Assembly: GCA_051453625.1 (NCBI GenBank)
Contig: JBOZIK010000001.1
Span: forward strand, 121,613,792 to 121,677,791
DNA length: 64,000 nucleotides
Direction of reading: 5' to 3'
DNA from: Welwitschia mirabilis
Taxonomy: Eukaryota; Gnetophyta; Gnetopsida; Welwitschiales
In this document: positions 25,991 to 39,558 of the stretch, piece by piece
Position numbering within the stretch: the first letter of the stretch is position 1
How the letters are laid out: the number at the start of each line of letters is the position of its first letter
Translations under genes and position numbers: made by a program
The notes under the pieces: generated by a model
Database searches by the model: none
Told to the model about the DNA's origin: nothing
What the model saw: only the letters and a program-made list of their open reading frames with translations

Positions 25991-28900
25991 AGCTCAAAAT
26001 AATGCATTATGATCTAGTTTGAGGCTCTTCATGATACTTGTGATCAGAAGGTTAAGATTAAAGATGAAAATGTGGATCACAGATGACTACTTCAACATAA
26101 AAGCTATATAGATAATTAATAATTCCTTTTGCATAATCATATATCATCCTATTTCTAATGTGACAATTCCCACTCATTTTAACATTGGATGCATGACATT
26201 AGATAATATCAGAGCATTTTAGAACATTCATACTTTGGAAAATTACATTCTGAGAGCCATAATCTATTTATTTGTAGTTATTTTTTAGTTAAAGTTAATA
26301 AATTAATGTATTATAAGCCTTGAAAAATAAAATAAAATAAAGTTTTATTTTTGGATTTTTAGTATTTATGTATAAGACTACCTATAGTGTTGCATCATCA
26401 ATTCTAAGTGTAAAATAGCACTGTAGTGCCATGTGACAGTTTTGCTATATCAAACATGAATCACATGTGAATTCTTGATGGTTTTGACAACTCCTTGATC
26501 TATAGACAATCATAAAGCATCATAAAGGCCTTGAACATGCTAGAATTAACTTGTTATTATACCATTACTATGCCATTTTTACCATTCTAAAGCTTTGGGA
26601 GGAGATTCTTCATCATTTCTCTTTTAGTTTTCTTCATTTTTAAGTTGATCTTACCTCTATATAAACTTTGAAAACCTTCTGCTTTTCTCATTATCATATT
26701 TAATTACCATTCTAAACCTTATAACACCTGTCATAACCCATTTTACATAATCATTTCTCCCATTTGCATTCTCCAAGGGGCATTGTAGGGATGGTGAAGT
26801 GCATGTGCTTGGGCTGTATAAAAGGAGGAGAAAGTATTAAATATTATAAGAAATTGAATAGAGGACTAATAGAAAGGTTGTGCATTCTTTTAAAATTAAT
26901 AAATATTCATTTCTGTATATTTTTCGTGCTTTTTATTACTTGATTTATGCATGTTTATCATGATATTCAATGTAATTAGACATTTTATAGCTTATAGTAT
27001 AAATAGTGCTAATTAGATTATCGAATAATTAGTATATTTCATAGGAATTTGCATTTTTTATGACTCTTTATTAAAATAAATCATGTATTTTGTTTTTCTT
27101 TTCTCTTCTTTCCTCCATCCTTTTTATTTTTTAGTATAATTTCTCACGGTTTCACTTTTCCTCTAAAGAAACTAATGTTGAATTTTTGTTTTCTCTTATC
27201 CAATAATAGTAGAGTGATTTAAAAATATGTTATTTATGCTTTTATAAAACTAATATTAATCATTTTTGTAATAATTCTTCTCTATTCTTTCTCGTTTCTT
27301 AAAATTAAAGTAGAATAGTTAATTTTAGAGCTTGTTTCGGTCATAATGTTTTCTTTTTAACTCCTATGGTTTTGAAATTTCTTTAGTAGCCTTATTTCAT
27401 CACTCAGAAAATTTCTTAATCAAAATGTCAAAATTCAAATTTGACCTCAAAAATGATTTTGTCAGTCATTGTTGGTCTTATTGTAGTTTTACTTAGAAAA
27501 ATTTCTAAACTATTAAATCTTATTTTTTCTGATCTTGCACACTGATTTTCTTAGTCATTTATAATTTTTCTTTTAGAAATTCAAGATTTTACCTTGAATT
27601 AATTTTTTATTAATTTTGGAATATGAAATCCATTTTTTCTCAAGTTTTATATTTTTCTTAATATTCTCAGTCAAATTAGAATTAACTGTAATTTCTTATA
27701 GTTTTTCTACATGAACTATTTTTGATTAGTTGCAATCAATTCTACTTAATCTTGAATGTTTAGTTTTAGAAACTTGTTTTTATGGCATATTTTTAGTATT
27801 TTAAGGGTTTTAAAAATTTTTAAGTCTATTTCTACAAATTTTCTGTCTCCCTATTCTCTCTCTTCTTCATTTCTTTGCATTTTATTAGTTAAAACAACTC
27901 AAAATTAACTAGGATTACTTTGATTTAATAAAAATTCTTATGCTGGGTTTTATTAATTTATTATTAATTTAAACCTTAATTTTAATGTCTCAATGATTTT
28001 ATAATTCATTTTATGCTTAAGTAAAGAGTTATGTTTTAAGTCATATACATTGTGATTTAGCGAAAATCTTGTTTTTGTCAAAGGGTTCACCTAGTTAGTT
28101 TGAAGAATCTAGATTTAAAAGTGTTAATTTTTATTCTAAATTGATGTATATTTTACATATAATGGATTATGATGTTTGAATTAACTAATTACATCAATTT
28201 AATATGAATTAAAAAAGTTAACTTTTCAAGGAAAATTATTTTTACATGTGAAAAGGACTTAGATAAATTTGAATGTTTAAACTCCTTTGCTTATTTATGC
28301 GAATTATAAATTATATTTAGAATCTTATGAATGTTCACAAAATATTACTTCTTTTTATTTTCTTGTGTTTCCACTTTTACATTTTATGAAATTATGCTTT
28401 TACGCATGTAATTTTTCATGATCATTTTATATCATGTATATTAAATTAGTTGTATGTCACTTAAAAGAAATAGTTGTTTTATCATAAGAAGTGATATTTT
28501 GGTAAGGTAATTTTAATATTTCCATAAGAATTCATGTCAAGTGTTCCATTATCTTAATATTTATGTGCTTACACTATATTTGCAATTTGACCTAAGAGAG
28601 TTCCTTTTGATAAAATTTGCAATTTTTATTCTTAATTTTCTTTTCCCAAGTTAAATGATCATATTAGGTATACAATTATTTTTATGAAGGCTAAAGTGTG
28701 ATCTCATCATTTTAAAATCAAGTTTTACTTCATTTAAAATTATTGTTATTACTAAGGAATAATTATTATTATTATGTAAAATATTATACTTTTCTTTGAG
28801 AGTTTACATATACTAATGTAAGTTGATTGTCTTTAGGTGCTTTAAATATTACAATTGCATTTACAATCTCATAAGAACTAAATTACTTCATCAATCCTTT

Positions 28901-29139
28901 AGGTGCACATGTTCTAACTCCTAGTACTTTTTTGTACATCTCTTTTTCTTTCTTTTTATGATATGTATTCATAAGTAGAAATTGGATTCATAGTGGTAAA
29001 TGTTTGCATAGTTCTAAACCATATTCACCTCGTAATTCACCTCTAACTTTGATTTTATCTTCACTTGAATTAAAAAACTTTGCTCAAGATTCAAATATTC
29101 TTGCTTATTATATGGCTACCAAAGATATGAAAAGATGTA
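25991..29139. other. No gene; one promoter-like site
   Basis: AT-rich sequence with stops in all frames. TATAAAAGG at 26,817-26,825 sits in a relatively G+C-richer patch (CTCCAAGGGGCATTG upstream) and resembles an LTR core promoter. No second LTR, primer site or polypurine tract was found nearby. The sequence just left of 29,140 is not the continuation of the gypsy fragment found to the right of this copia element. Confidence 0.45.
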
Positions 29140-31678
29140 TGCCATTAACGATACAATGGCCAACCTAAATTTCTTAGTCTCGATATGATTCAAATTCATG
29201 TTGTTTATAAGTTATTTCAATGGCATATAGCATTTAAGTCTTGCAATATACTTTTCTATTTAAAGTTATTTATAAATATCAAATTAAAATGGGTGTTTTA
29301 TGTATTTAAAGCTTTTGTAAAAGCTTCCCTTTCCACGTTTTAAAAGAGAATGTACATCTATTTCTAAATGCATGTGACCAGTGGCATTAAAAAATGCAAT
29401 TAGATTAATAAAAAAACAAAACTCTAAAATGCAAATCAACTCTGCATGAGTATCTCCATTAATCTCTCAAAGTCTAATCTTATTATACTAGTTTCTTCTC
29501 CATGCAGAAACATCTAATAGTACTCACAAGTCCTCTCAGTGTGAAAATACCATTTTGAAGGAAGTTAAAGAGTCATTTAAGGGAGAGGAACTACTTTTAA
29601 AAGAAAGAATGCCATCAAAAAAACTCAAGCAGATAAAGAACATAGAAGCTAGATGCATAAAGATCTAAGCTCTCCAAATCCATGTCCTATAACTTGGCAA
29701 TTGCCATTTTTATGTTTTCAAATCCTAGGCCCTTCTAGTTTCTCATCCTCATGAGAAATTTCATAAACCTTGCAAATTGTTTAATCTCTAAAAAATTCAA
29801 AATTTTTATTTTTAAAAAAAAGGAAAACAAGAAATGATGCAACCCAAAGAAGAAAAAGAGGGACAAGATAAGGGACACCAAGGAAGAAAAGCCACAAATT
29901 ATAGAAAAGCTACAAAAAAAGTAATAAGGAGACACACACTAGAGAGGCAGTGTTATAAGAAGATTGCATCATGAAAGTAGAGCTAGAAGTAAGGAGATAT
30001 AGGGGCATGAGAAAACAGACATAACTAAGAGGATAAAATGGCATAACCAAAGGATATAACATTTTAGAAAACAGGGAGATGCTCATACAACATAGTGTTA
30101 CATAAAAGCAAGAAAACCAACCATTACAAAAGATTAGTCACTGTTGTTGAGAAGAAAGGGATGTTCAAAGAAAAAATATGGTGTTTGGAGAGGTTATTGA
30201 TTAAATACATTATGTGAGATATAGTACAAAAGGACGCCATGTTAGAAGAAGATAAAAATGGATGGCAATGAAAAAGACTACATTACTTAAAGGAAGCTTT
30301 CTTAAAGAAATAAGGATATACCAACCAAACTAATAAAGATAGCCATATCTCAGGTTAGTAGATAAACTAGAAGCATAAGAATGACTATGAAAGATTAAGG
30401 CAAATTTCTTAAAAATAGCATGTCTATCCAAAACAAACATGAGATAAGGACATTCCCACTAATCATGATATTATCATAAAAATAGATCATTCAGTCTCAG
30501 ACTTGATTACTTTCAATCTTACAATTATTAGTTGTGCTTAAACTATATAAATAAAATAGAAGAAATTATTTTAAATGTAAGATGAGGAGATCTAATCCAA
30601 ATTGAGAATACAAAGATCTGTCAGTAGAAAGTTTTTTGTTAAGAAGTCTATGCCTTGCCCTATTATATGCCACTATATATCAGCATTTAAAACAAATTTA
30701 GATTTGATCAAAAGTCACATACAAGAAAGTGGAGTATTAAGTAACAAGCAATGATAGTAGCATTTTAAAAATAAAAATATATCTCTCTGTTTTACAATTC
30801 TTTCTTTATCAATTTAATTAGTGGATTTGCTATAATCTTTTATGATTTAATAAGCATTTCAAAAGGAGGCATTGTCTTAATTAACTCCATCTAAGAATTT
30901 GCAGTTTCTAGGTTTCATATGTTTTGTATTATAAATATTTCTTTTCTTAAAATACATTGGAAAATTTTGCAAATTATCTATGTATTAATAAAATTATTTA
31001 TTCATTGGATGCCTCTTCTTCTTAGCTAAAATCAGAATTTAGCCCTTTCTAAATTCTCTTAAAGTTGTTGCTCTTATTTTTAACTTCGTTGTCTTTTGCA
31101 AAATTAATTTGTAAAATATTTTGAGAGTATTATATATTTTAATTTGATGAATGATTACTTTTATGCCTATAATATATATATTGAAATACAAATATAAAAA
31201 TAACAATTTCTAATTTTCTTACTAAGATTTAGTTATAGTATTCTATGTTTTTATTTTGATGTTTTGATGGGTTTTAGGTTGCTTTATTGTAATGCTTTAA
31301 ATGTATTTAATAAATATTGATAGTACTCCTCTTTTATGCATCAATTAGGAGCATTTTCAATGTAAATAATATGAAGTGGTGCCATGATTCTCCAATAGAA
31401 ATCATCATATTAGAATATTGTAATATATTCTAGATTGATTAAATGATTATGTAACCATAATAATAATTTCTGAATCATTAATAACATTGTATTTTAAAAT
31501 GGAATGTTATTGTTGTGGAGGGTAAATGAAAATTATTTAACCTCTCAAAGTTTTATTGATAATAGTCTTCCTTTACATACATACTTTCATGTTAAATTCT
31601 AGTATAATGCTTAGATTTTTGTAATTTAATCAACTATTTCATATCCAATTTCAAATCCTAGAATATCTAAAAAATTCA
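29140..31678 (+). repeat. 5' LTR of the copia element
   Basis: It begins TGCCATTAACGATACAATGG and ends ...AAAATTCA, followed by two bases and the primer-binding site. It aligns with 36,269-38,799. The central part is purine-rich on the plus strand (about 29,800-30,450). Open stretches inside it, for example 29,935-29,735 on the minus strand, are not genes. Confidence 0.88.
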
Positions 31679-31680
31679 TT

Positions 31681-31693
31681 TGGTATCAAAACC
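31681..31693 (+). other. Primer-binding site of the copia element
   Basis: TGGTATCAAAACC starts two bases after the LTR end and matches the initiator tRNA-Met site TGGTATCAGAGCC with two G-to-A type differences. Confidence 0.85.
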
Positions 31694-31983
31694 CCCATAT
31701 AGTTCTTACAATTTAAATCTAATTCCTGTTAAATTCCTTTTATTAATCTTGCTTATATCTTAATCTAATTCTTATTTATGTATCAACAAGCTCTTAACTT
31801 CTAATTGATGTTTTCTTAATCTTGTCCCACTCTTAATAAATTCTAGTTTGAACTTTACATTTGTTTATCAGTATTAGAATTCTTAACTACTTATTAATAT
31901 TGCTTTATAAATTATTGAAAATTATCCCCTTTTTATCTAAATCTTAATCTACTTCTACTTTTTATCAAGTTGTGCTATAAACA

Positions 31984-32830
31984 TGGGCAAGGAAAAAATT
32001 TCTCAATTTGATGTTAAAGCATTTAAGGTTTGAAAAATAAGAAGGAGATCTACCTTAAATCCAAGGAACTTTGGGACTGTACAAAAGTTTATTTTGCCTA
32101 TGCTAAACTTAGAAATGATATAAGAGGTTATGATGAATGTAGGAAGGAAGAATGTAAGACTATGATAATTATTCATTCATGCATGCCTAATAGTGAGTTT
32201 AAGAAAATTAGCAAATTTAAATTAACTTATAGATTATTAAGAGAATTAAATGAAGTGTACCAAGGACATGAATGTAAAGACCATTAAGTTACAAAATCCT
32301 AGAATCCAATTTAACAACATAAAGATGAAAGCAATGAAAATGTAGAATCCTACATTTAGAGAGTTAAATACATAGTTAAAAAGATGTAAGATTTAGATTA
32401 TGAAGTTAAAAACAATGATGTTTTCCTCAAAATGTTAAGATCCCTCATAAAACCATTCAATCCCATAGTCATTATCTTTCATAATGTATTAGACATAAGA
32501 AATCTCTCTCTTGAAGAATTCTCTAGTAAACTTATCCAATAAGAGGTCATCCTTAAGGAAGATGAAGAAAAAAATGCTACTGCTTTGAAAGCATTCCATT
32601 GTGGAAGAGGTAGAGGTAGTTATATAGGAAGAGCATAATATAATAAAAGATAAAGAAGTAGAAGCTAAGGTAGAGGTCTAAAAATAGAATAAAGAAGAGG
32701 CCAACATATTGGAAGAAGTAAGTTTAGATTTAAGAATGCTCCATCATCCTAAAACTAGAAAGAAACTAGGGAATATCACTACTATTTAAAAAAGGGCCAT
32801 CTTATTAAAGATTGTAGAAAAAAGATATGG
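31984..32830 (+). pseudogene. Copia gag with degraded zinc knuckle
   Basis: The reading starts at ATG 31,984 (MGKEKISQFDV), with a frame shift near 32,030. An 85-codon open part at 32,030-32,287 reads YLKSKELWDC...LLRELNEVYQG, the UBN2-type gag pattern in which an LKxLW/AxEAW-like helix is followed by L..IY.G. A Gly-Arg-rich stretch GRGRGSYIGR follows at about 32,610. A knuckle remnant, YLKKGHLIKDC, lies at about 32,785-32,820 with its first cysteines changed. Gag would form the particle. Confidence 0.75.
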
Positions 32831-32969
32831 AGTAATACAAAAAAACCCAACACAGTAGAATAAGATAAGTCTTCTAAGAAATAAAGGGTAGAAGAAACAG
32901 ATAAATTCAAACAAGAGGAAGAAGTTGAGGTATGAGGATTTTTAGCTAAAACATAATTAGATTTAATCT

Positions 32970-33060
32970 CATCCATTAACAAATTAACTTTTTGGTACCT
33001 TGATAGTGGATGCTCAAAATACATTACCTATCAAAAGAACTTATTTTAAGAATTTTATGA
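32970..33060 (+). pseudogene. Copia protease active-site region
   Basis: The plus-strand reading NKLTFWYLDSGCSKYIT contains the D-S-G active-site triad of copia aspartic proteases (W.LDSGAS in relatives), intact here. It follows gag and precedes the integrase. The surrounding protein has stops. Confidence 0.75.
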
Positions 33061-33129
33061 ATAAAATCATCAAGTAGTAATCTTTGGAGAAGAAGACTCA
33101 TGAGAAATCAAAGGTCATGATACCCTTCT

Positions 33130-34170
33130 TATTAAAAATCACAAAGATAAGAATTTCACTATTCATGATGTTTTCTATATTTCGGATGCCCACTATAATC
33201 TCATTAGTTTAGGGAAATTAATTGGAAATGATTTTAAGGCTGAGTTTAAAGATGAAAAAAATGCATCTTATCCAAAGAAAAACAAATTCTAAAAGTGCCT
33301 AAAATAGGGAACAACTTGTATAAAATCAAATTCGAGAAAGCTTTAGTTTCTATCAAAGAAGATTTTTAGACATGACATAGAAATTAGGACACATATCAAT
33401 CAAATATTTAAAGGAAATGATCAAACACAACCTTGTTAGAGGTTTTCTCAATCTTCANNNNNNNNNNATCTCTTTTTTAAAAATCTCAATTAGATCATAT
33501 CAGAAATTGTTAGTGGTGTACTTAGATATTTTTGGCTCCTTCATCTCTCCCAATCTAAGTGGTTTTAAGTACTTTATTAAATTTATTGATGATTTTTCAA
33601 GATTATCTTATGTTCATTTCTTAAAATATAAATCTCAAGTATTACAATATTTTAAAGTGTTTCAAAACTAGATTGAAAGAGAAATAGGTGTTAAGATCAA
33701 GTGATTAAGAACTGATAGAGGCAGTGAATACTTNNNNNNNNNNNNNNNNNNNNNNNNNNNNNNNNNNNGTATTACTCATCAGTTGACAACAACTTAAATT
33801 TCATAAGAAAATGGAGTTATGAAAAGAAAAAATTGTTCTCTATTAGATATGGCAAGAACCATATTGATTCAAGCTAATCTTGATAAAGTCTTTTGAGCTG
33901 AAGCAATTAATACATCAAATTACCTTCAAAATTACATTTTAAGAAGGCATCTTGGTAACTCTACTCCATATGATCAATGATATGATATTAAACCTAATTT
34001 ATCTCATTTGCAAATTTTTGGATCTAGATGTTATGTTAAAAACACTAAACCAAGTCAAGATAAATTGGAACCTAGATCCAAATATTATATCTTCCTTAGT
34101 TACTCTATTCAAGGAAGGCTTACAGATGTTATGATTCATGTTCAAGGAAGGTTTTAGAATGTATTGATGT
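33130..34170 (+). pseudogene. Copia integrase
   Basis: A pre-integrase segment, VFYISDAHYNLISLGKLI, is followed by KLGHISIKYLKEMI, the zinc-binding region with the HIS motif. The core reads VVYLDIFGSF, FIKFIDDFSRLSYVHFLK and LRTDRGSEY, then ENGVMKRKN. The three acidic residues of the D,D(35)E triad can therefore all be seen. A run of 35 N lies at 33,734-33,768 between the second D and the E. Two small frame interruptions and a stop at an expected Gln are present. Confidence 0.85.
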
Positions 34171-34599
34171 GAAATTCATGCCTTTTAAATCATCTAATCC
34201 TATTTCTACTACTGATCATAGTGATTCTTGTGACATTGTATCTAGTGGATCTAAAGATGATAATGAGGAATAAAGGGCACTTGAACAAACCCCTATTAAT
34301 GGAATAAATTCTAGTACAAATCAAGTGCCCATTCCTACAAAAAATCAAGTGAAAATGAATTTTAAGATTTATCTAAATTATTGGATTAAAATCTTGATAC
34401 TCATTCAAAACATAAAAGGATAATCTCTTATCATGATTCATCCAACATCATAGGTTCTAGAAGCTCCTACAAGAATAATAAGTCAACAAAATCTTGGTGT
34501 AATCTCAAACAATAAGGTATGCAATAACCTTTTAAAAGATTATTTACTTTAAGCTATGAATCTTTAAATCAAGATCTTATTTTAAGGAAGCTATAAAAT

Positions 34600-35340
34600 A
34601 CCCACATTAGATCAAGGCAATGGAGGAAGAAATCTTTCAAAAAGAGAAAACAAGAAATGGGTTCTTATTCCTAGGCCACAAAACAAAAATGTCATTCATA
34701 CTAAGTGGATCTGTAGAATAAAGTATAAATATAATAATACAATTAATAAGAATGAGGCTTATCTTGTTGTCCTTGGGTATGTACAGGAAGTAGGCATAGA
34801 CTATGATGAAACCTATGCTTCTATTGCTTATTTGGAATCTGTATGAGACTTTCTTGTCTATGCTTACAAGAATCATATGGCTATTTAGTAAATGGATGTT
34901 AAATCAACCTTCTTGAATGGGGTTCTTAAAGAAGAGGTATACATCTCACAACCCCAAGTTTTTGTAAAACAAGATATGAAAAATCAAGTTTATTTATTAA
35001 AAAAGACATTGCATGATTTAAAACAATTTCTATGGGCTTAGTTCTCAAGGATAGATTCTTATTTACAAAATCATGATTACAAGAAATTTCATTCTAAAAT
35101 ACTTTATATAAGAAAGCCACTAAGGCCATTAAATTTTTATCTTGATATATGTTGATGATATAATATTTAGTGGCATAGATAAGAAGTTGATTGATAAGTT
35201 CAAGAATGATATAACAAGAGAGTTTGAAATGACTGATCTTAGATAACTCTCTTATTATCTTGGAATCCATATTTAGTAAAACCCAAGAGGCATATTCTTA
35301 AATCAAGGTAAATTTGCTTTTGAAATATTAATTAAAATCT
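34600..35340 (+). pseudogene. Copia reverse transcriptase
   Basis: Plus-strand reading: AMEEEI, then a frame shift, then [51 protein letters not shown] with a stop for the Gln, [13 protein letters not shown], and YVDDIIFSG. This is the standard copia RT order. The catalytic YVDD at 35,148-35,159 is intact, unlike the RTs of gypsy elements A and B in this window. Several frameshifts prevent a full product. Confidence 0.88.
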
Positions 35341-35343
35341 AAT

Positions 35344-36133
35344 GTGCATGAATGCAAATCCATCTCCACTCCCTTGCCAACTAATCACAAAATCAAAAGA
35401 GACATGGAGGGCGATGAGGTTGATGAGTACACCTATAGATCTATGATTGGTAGCTTAATGTATCTAATTGCAACTCATGATAATATTCAATACATAGTTA
35501 GCTTGAGGTCTAGATTTATGAATTTTTCTAGAAAACCTTATCTTGACACTATTAAAATAATTTTGTGTTATGTTAAAGGAACATTGAATTATGGACTATT
35601 TTATAAGGTAAATAATAATACTCAAATTGTTGGATATGTTGAAGTAGATTGGGCTAGCATCCATGATGATCGAAAGATTACAATAGGATATGTAATGCTT
35701 CTTGGTAAAGGCCTTTTCTCATGGGCAAGAAAAAAGCAATATTATGTGGCTCTTTCCACTGCTGAAGCTGAGTACATAATAGTACATTTAATAAGTCAAC
35801 AATTGATTTGATAAACTACTTGAAGTTTTTACTATTCCTATTGACAATGCTATACATATACTATGTAATAGTGCTTTTGCTATTGCAATTTCCAAAAATC
35901 CTATTATGCATGCAAGGATTAAGAACATTAATATTAAATTCCATTTCATTCAAAATTTGGTTAAATATGGGCTTCTTATTCTTGATTATTACCCCTTCAA
36001 GTTACAAATTTTTGACTTTTTTATAAAGTATTTAGATAAAGTAAGATTCCAAGAATTGAGGGAGCGACTTATGATTCTTAAAATTAAGGTCAAGGGAGAG
36101 AGATATGAAAAATTAAGGCTGCCTCAACTATAA
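35344..36133 (+). pseudogene. Copia RNase H and C-terminus
   Basis: A 155-codon open stretch, 35,344-35,811, reads CKSISTPLP, then YRSMIGSLMYL, DTIKIILCYVKGTLNYGLFY, EVDWASIHDDRKITIGYVML and finally ALSTAEAEYI. These are the hallmark motifs of copia RNase H. After a stop and frame shift the tail MHARIKNINIKFHFIQNLV...VRFQELRERL continues at 35,906-36,080, the usual end of copia pol. It is the best-preserved coding block of this element. Confidence 0.92.
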
Positions 36134-36245
36134 TCTTTGATAATATTTCTTTTAAAGTTCTTATTTATCTTGGTTTATATAGCAATTTGATGTGTGATTT
36201 TCTTTTGCTTTCAAAAGTGTTTTATATGATAGTATCCTTAGTGTC

Positions 36246-36266
36246 AAGGGAGAGCTTGAAATGAGG
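36246..36266 (+). other. Polypurine tract of the copia element
   Basis: AAGGGAGAGCTTGAAATGAGG lies immediately before the 3' LTR. Its GTGTCAAGGGAGAG context resembles the TCAAAGGGGGAG polypurine tracts of large plant copia elements. Confidence 0.75.
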
Positions 36267-36268
36267 TA

Positions 36269-38799
36269 TGCCATTAAGGATACATGGCCAAACTAAGTTT
36301 CTTAGTCTTAATATGATTTAAATTCATGTTGTTTATAAGTTATTTTAGTGACATATATCATTTAAGTATTATGATATACTTTTCTGTTTAGAGTTATTTA
36401 GATATATTGAATTAAAATTAGTGTTTTATCTATTTAAAGACTTTGTAAGAGCTTCCATTTCCATATTTTCAAAGAGAAAGCACATCTCCTACTAAATGCA
36501 TGCAACTAGTGGCATTCAAAAATACAATTAGATATTCAAAAAAAACCTAAAATTCACATAAACTCTACATGATTATCTCCATTGATCTCTCAAAATCTAA
36601 TCTTGTTCTATTAGTTTTTTCTTCATGCAAAAATATTTAACAATGTTCATAGGTCTTGTTAGTGTGAAAATACCATCTTCAAGGAGATCAAAGAGTTACT
36701 CAAGAAAGAGGAACTACTATCAATAGAAAGAACACCATACAAAAGACTCAACTAGATAAAGAACATAAAAGCTAGATGCATGAAGACCTAAGCTCTCCAA
36801 ATCCATATCTTGTTACTTGGTAATTGTTATTTTTAAGTTTTTAAATCGTAGGAATTTTTAGTTTTCCATCCTCATAAGAAATTTCATAAATCTTATAAAT
36901 TATTTAATCTTTGAATAGTTCAAAAATTTTATTTTTCACCAAAAAAAGTTAAGAAAAGATACAACCTAGAGAATAAAAAGAGGGAGAAGACAAGGTAAGT
37001 TAAGGGACAAAAAGCACAAATTGCAGAAAAGCTACCAAAAAAGTAATAAGAAGATACAAATAAAATAGGCAACATCATAAGAAGGATACTTCATGGCAAC
37101 AAAGCTAGAAGTAAGGAAATACATGGACATGAGAAAACACACATAGCCAAGAGGATGAAATGGCATAACCAAAGGCTATGACATTTTAGAAAATAGGGAG
37201 ATGCTCATATGGAATGGTGTTTAATAAAAGTAAGAAAATTAACCATTGTAGAAGATCAATTGCTATTATTGAGAAGAAAGTGATGTTTAGAGAAAAAGTA
37301 TGATATTTAGAGAGGGTATTGATTAAACACATTATGTAAGATATAGCATAAAAGGTTGTAATATTAGGAGAAGACAAAAATGGAAAGTAATGAAAAAGAT
37401 TACATTATTTGGAGGAAGATTTCTTAAAGGAACAAGAAAATAACAATTAGACTAATAAAAATAGCCATGTCTCAGGTTAGTATATAAACAAGAAGCACAA
37501 GAATCTCTATGAAAGATCAAGGCAGATTCCTTAAAAATAGCATGTCCACCTAGAACAAACATGAGATAATAACATTCCTACTAATCATGCTATTATCATT
37601 AAATAGATCCTTAAATATTAGATCTGATTACTTCTTATCTTATGATTTTTAGTTATTCTCAAGCTGTATAAATAAAATAGAAGCATTTTTTTTAAATGTA
37701 AAATAAGAAGATTTAATTTGAATTAAGAATAAAAAGATCTATTAGTAGAAAGGTTTTTGTTGAGAAGCCCATGCACTGCCCTATTTCATGCCATTGTATA
37801 CTAGCATCTAGAACAAATTAAGATTTGATAAAGAGTTACATATAGAAAAGTGGAGCATTAAGCAACAAGCAATGATAGTAGCATTTTGAAAATCAAAACA
37901 TGTCTCTCTATTTTATAGTTCTTCCTTTATCAATTCAACTAGTGGATTTTCTATCATCTTTTTAACTCTGTGATTTAGAAAGCATTTTGAAAGGAGTCTT
38001 GTCTCAATCAACTCCATCTCAGAGTCTGTAGTTTCTAGGTTTCATATGTTTTTGTATTATAAACATTTCTTTTTTTAAAATGCATCTGCAAATTTTGCAA
38101 ATTATCTACGTATTACTGGTATTGCTTATTCATTGAGCGCCTCTTCCTCTTAGATGAAAATCAAAATTTAGCCCTTTCTAAATTCTCTCAGAGTTGTTGC
38201 TCTTATTTTCAACTTCATTCTCTTTTGCAAAATTAATTTGTAAAATATCTTGAGAAGAATTTTATATTTTAATCTAGTGAATGATTTTTTTTGTGCCTCT
38301 AATGTATATCTTGAAATACAAAATATAGAAATAGCAATTTCTGATAAGCTAGTTACAATGTTGTATGTTCTTATTTTAATGTTTTATTGGTTTTTAGGTT
38401 GCTCTGTTGTAATGCTTCAAATGTATTTAACAAATCTTTATAGTACTCCTGTTTTATGCATAAATTAGGGGCATTTTTAATATAAATAATATGAAGTGGT
38501 GTCATGCTTCTCCAATAGAAATTACCATATGAAAATATTACAGTATATGCTAGATTGATTAAAATGATTACATAACCATAATAATAATTTTTGAATCATG
38601 AATAACATTGTATTTTAGAATAGAATGTTATTATTGTGAAGAGTAAATGAGCATTATTTAACCTGTTAGAGTTTTGTTTATAATAGCCTTTCTTTACATA
38701 CAAATTTTCATGTTAAATTCTAATATAATGTTTAGATTTTTGTAATTTAGTCAACTCTTTCATATCTACTTTCAAATCCTAGGGTATCTAAAAACTTCA
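36269..38799 (+). repeat. 3' LTR of the copia element
   Basis: It begins TGCCATTAAGGATACATGG and ends ...AAAACTTCA at 38,799, mirroring the 5' LTR. Minus-strand gypsy coding sequence starts at the next base. Confidence 0.88.
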
Positions 38800-39558
38800 A
38801 TTTCTTCCTTTACTACTTATTTAAGAGCAAGATTAAGCCTTTTTTATGGTTGTCTAATGGGTTTGACACTATCTTACAAATAAATTTTATGCTACACACT
38901 TGAAGAAGGAATGGCTAAAAGATATTTATAAGTCCAAGCAAAAGCATGTGTTTTAAAATTAAGAAGTTGAAGTAGTGATTCTTTTTAAGAACGATCAATA
39001 CATGCATTAATGATCAAGGATTTTTCAAGGTCATTATTCAGAAAAAAGTATTTCAACTTATTTGGTAATTCTTTATATTCTAAATTATGATTATCCCATA
39101 TTGATGTTGTAATTCCATCTTGATGTAGGAGTTTTTCTATGGATTTAACATGTTGAATATTATGATTAGTGAGAGATTTAAAGTTTTGATTTATTTACTC
39201 ATTTAAGTTATTGTGTAATAGGTCATTCCTAAGACTACATGAATTGAAGGAATTAAGACTTCTTAAGATTATTTCACATTCTTCAAGATCATCAAATAAA
39301 GTTAATTTATGTAAAGTAAGGAGCTTTTATTCCAAAGGATGATGTTGCATAAGCACAGTGTCAATTCAAGATTAGAATCTTCCTCCATATCTTTTCTAGT
39401 CACATCAAAGACTCAAATAATGAATTTATTATTCCTACATTACATTCCATCATTCTAGTACATGTGTTAATAATTCAATGGGTTATTAAGTACATCCTCA
39501 ATAACTCTAATTGATTTTTCAATAGATGCATCTTCTAGTTCCAAAATAATTTTCATTA
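38800..39558 (-). pseudogene. Gypsy fragment: protease-RT linker and RT start (Athila-like)
   Basis: Minus-strand reading from the gap: LFDDLEECEIILRSLN, ELPNKLKYFFLNNDLEKSLI, LLQLLNFKTHAFAWTY and HKIYL.DSVKPIRQP, and then in another frame RLNLALK.VVKEEI. This corresponds to the segment leading into gypsy RT (ELP..LKY.FL, K.A.GW, VKP.RQPQRRLNP). The reading stops at the copia LTR boundary. The other end is lost in the 100-N gap at 39,559-39,658. It is a third Athila-like copy, in the same orientation as element A and opposite to element B. Confidence 0.8.

Larger units (their letters stand above)
29140..38799 (+). mobile_element. Ty1/copia LTR retrotransposon, complete in structure but decayed
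   Basis: Plus strand: 5' LTR 29,140-31,678, primer-binding site 31,681, gag from 31,984, protease, integrase, RT, RNase H ending near 36,130, polypurine tract 36,246 and 3' LTR 36,269-38,799. Integrase before RT defines the Ty1/copia superfamily. The two LTRs (2,539 and 2,531 bp) align over their whole length but differ at many sites, so the insertion is old. Short N runs lie at 33,458-33,467 and 33,734-33,768. The bases on the two sides (ATGTA before, ATTTC after) do not form a target-site duplication. The right edge cuts a minus-strand gypsy RT exactly, so the element went into that gypsy copy or was later joined to it. Confidence 0.9.

Noticed and set aside
29735-29935. Minus-strand hydrophobic frame
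   Set aside because: Lies inside the copia 5' LTR, is not kept in the 3' LTR, and comes from a purine-rich stretch.
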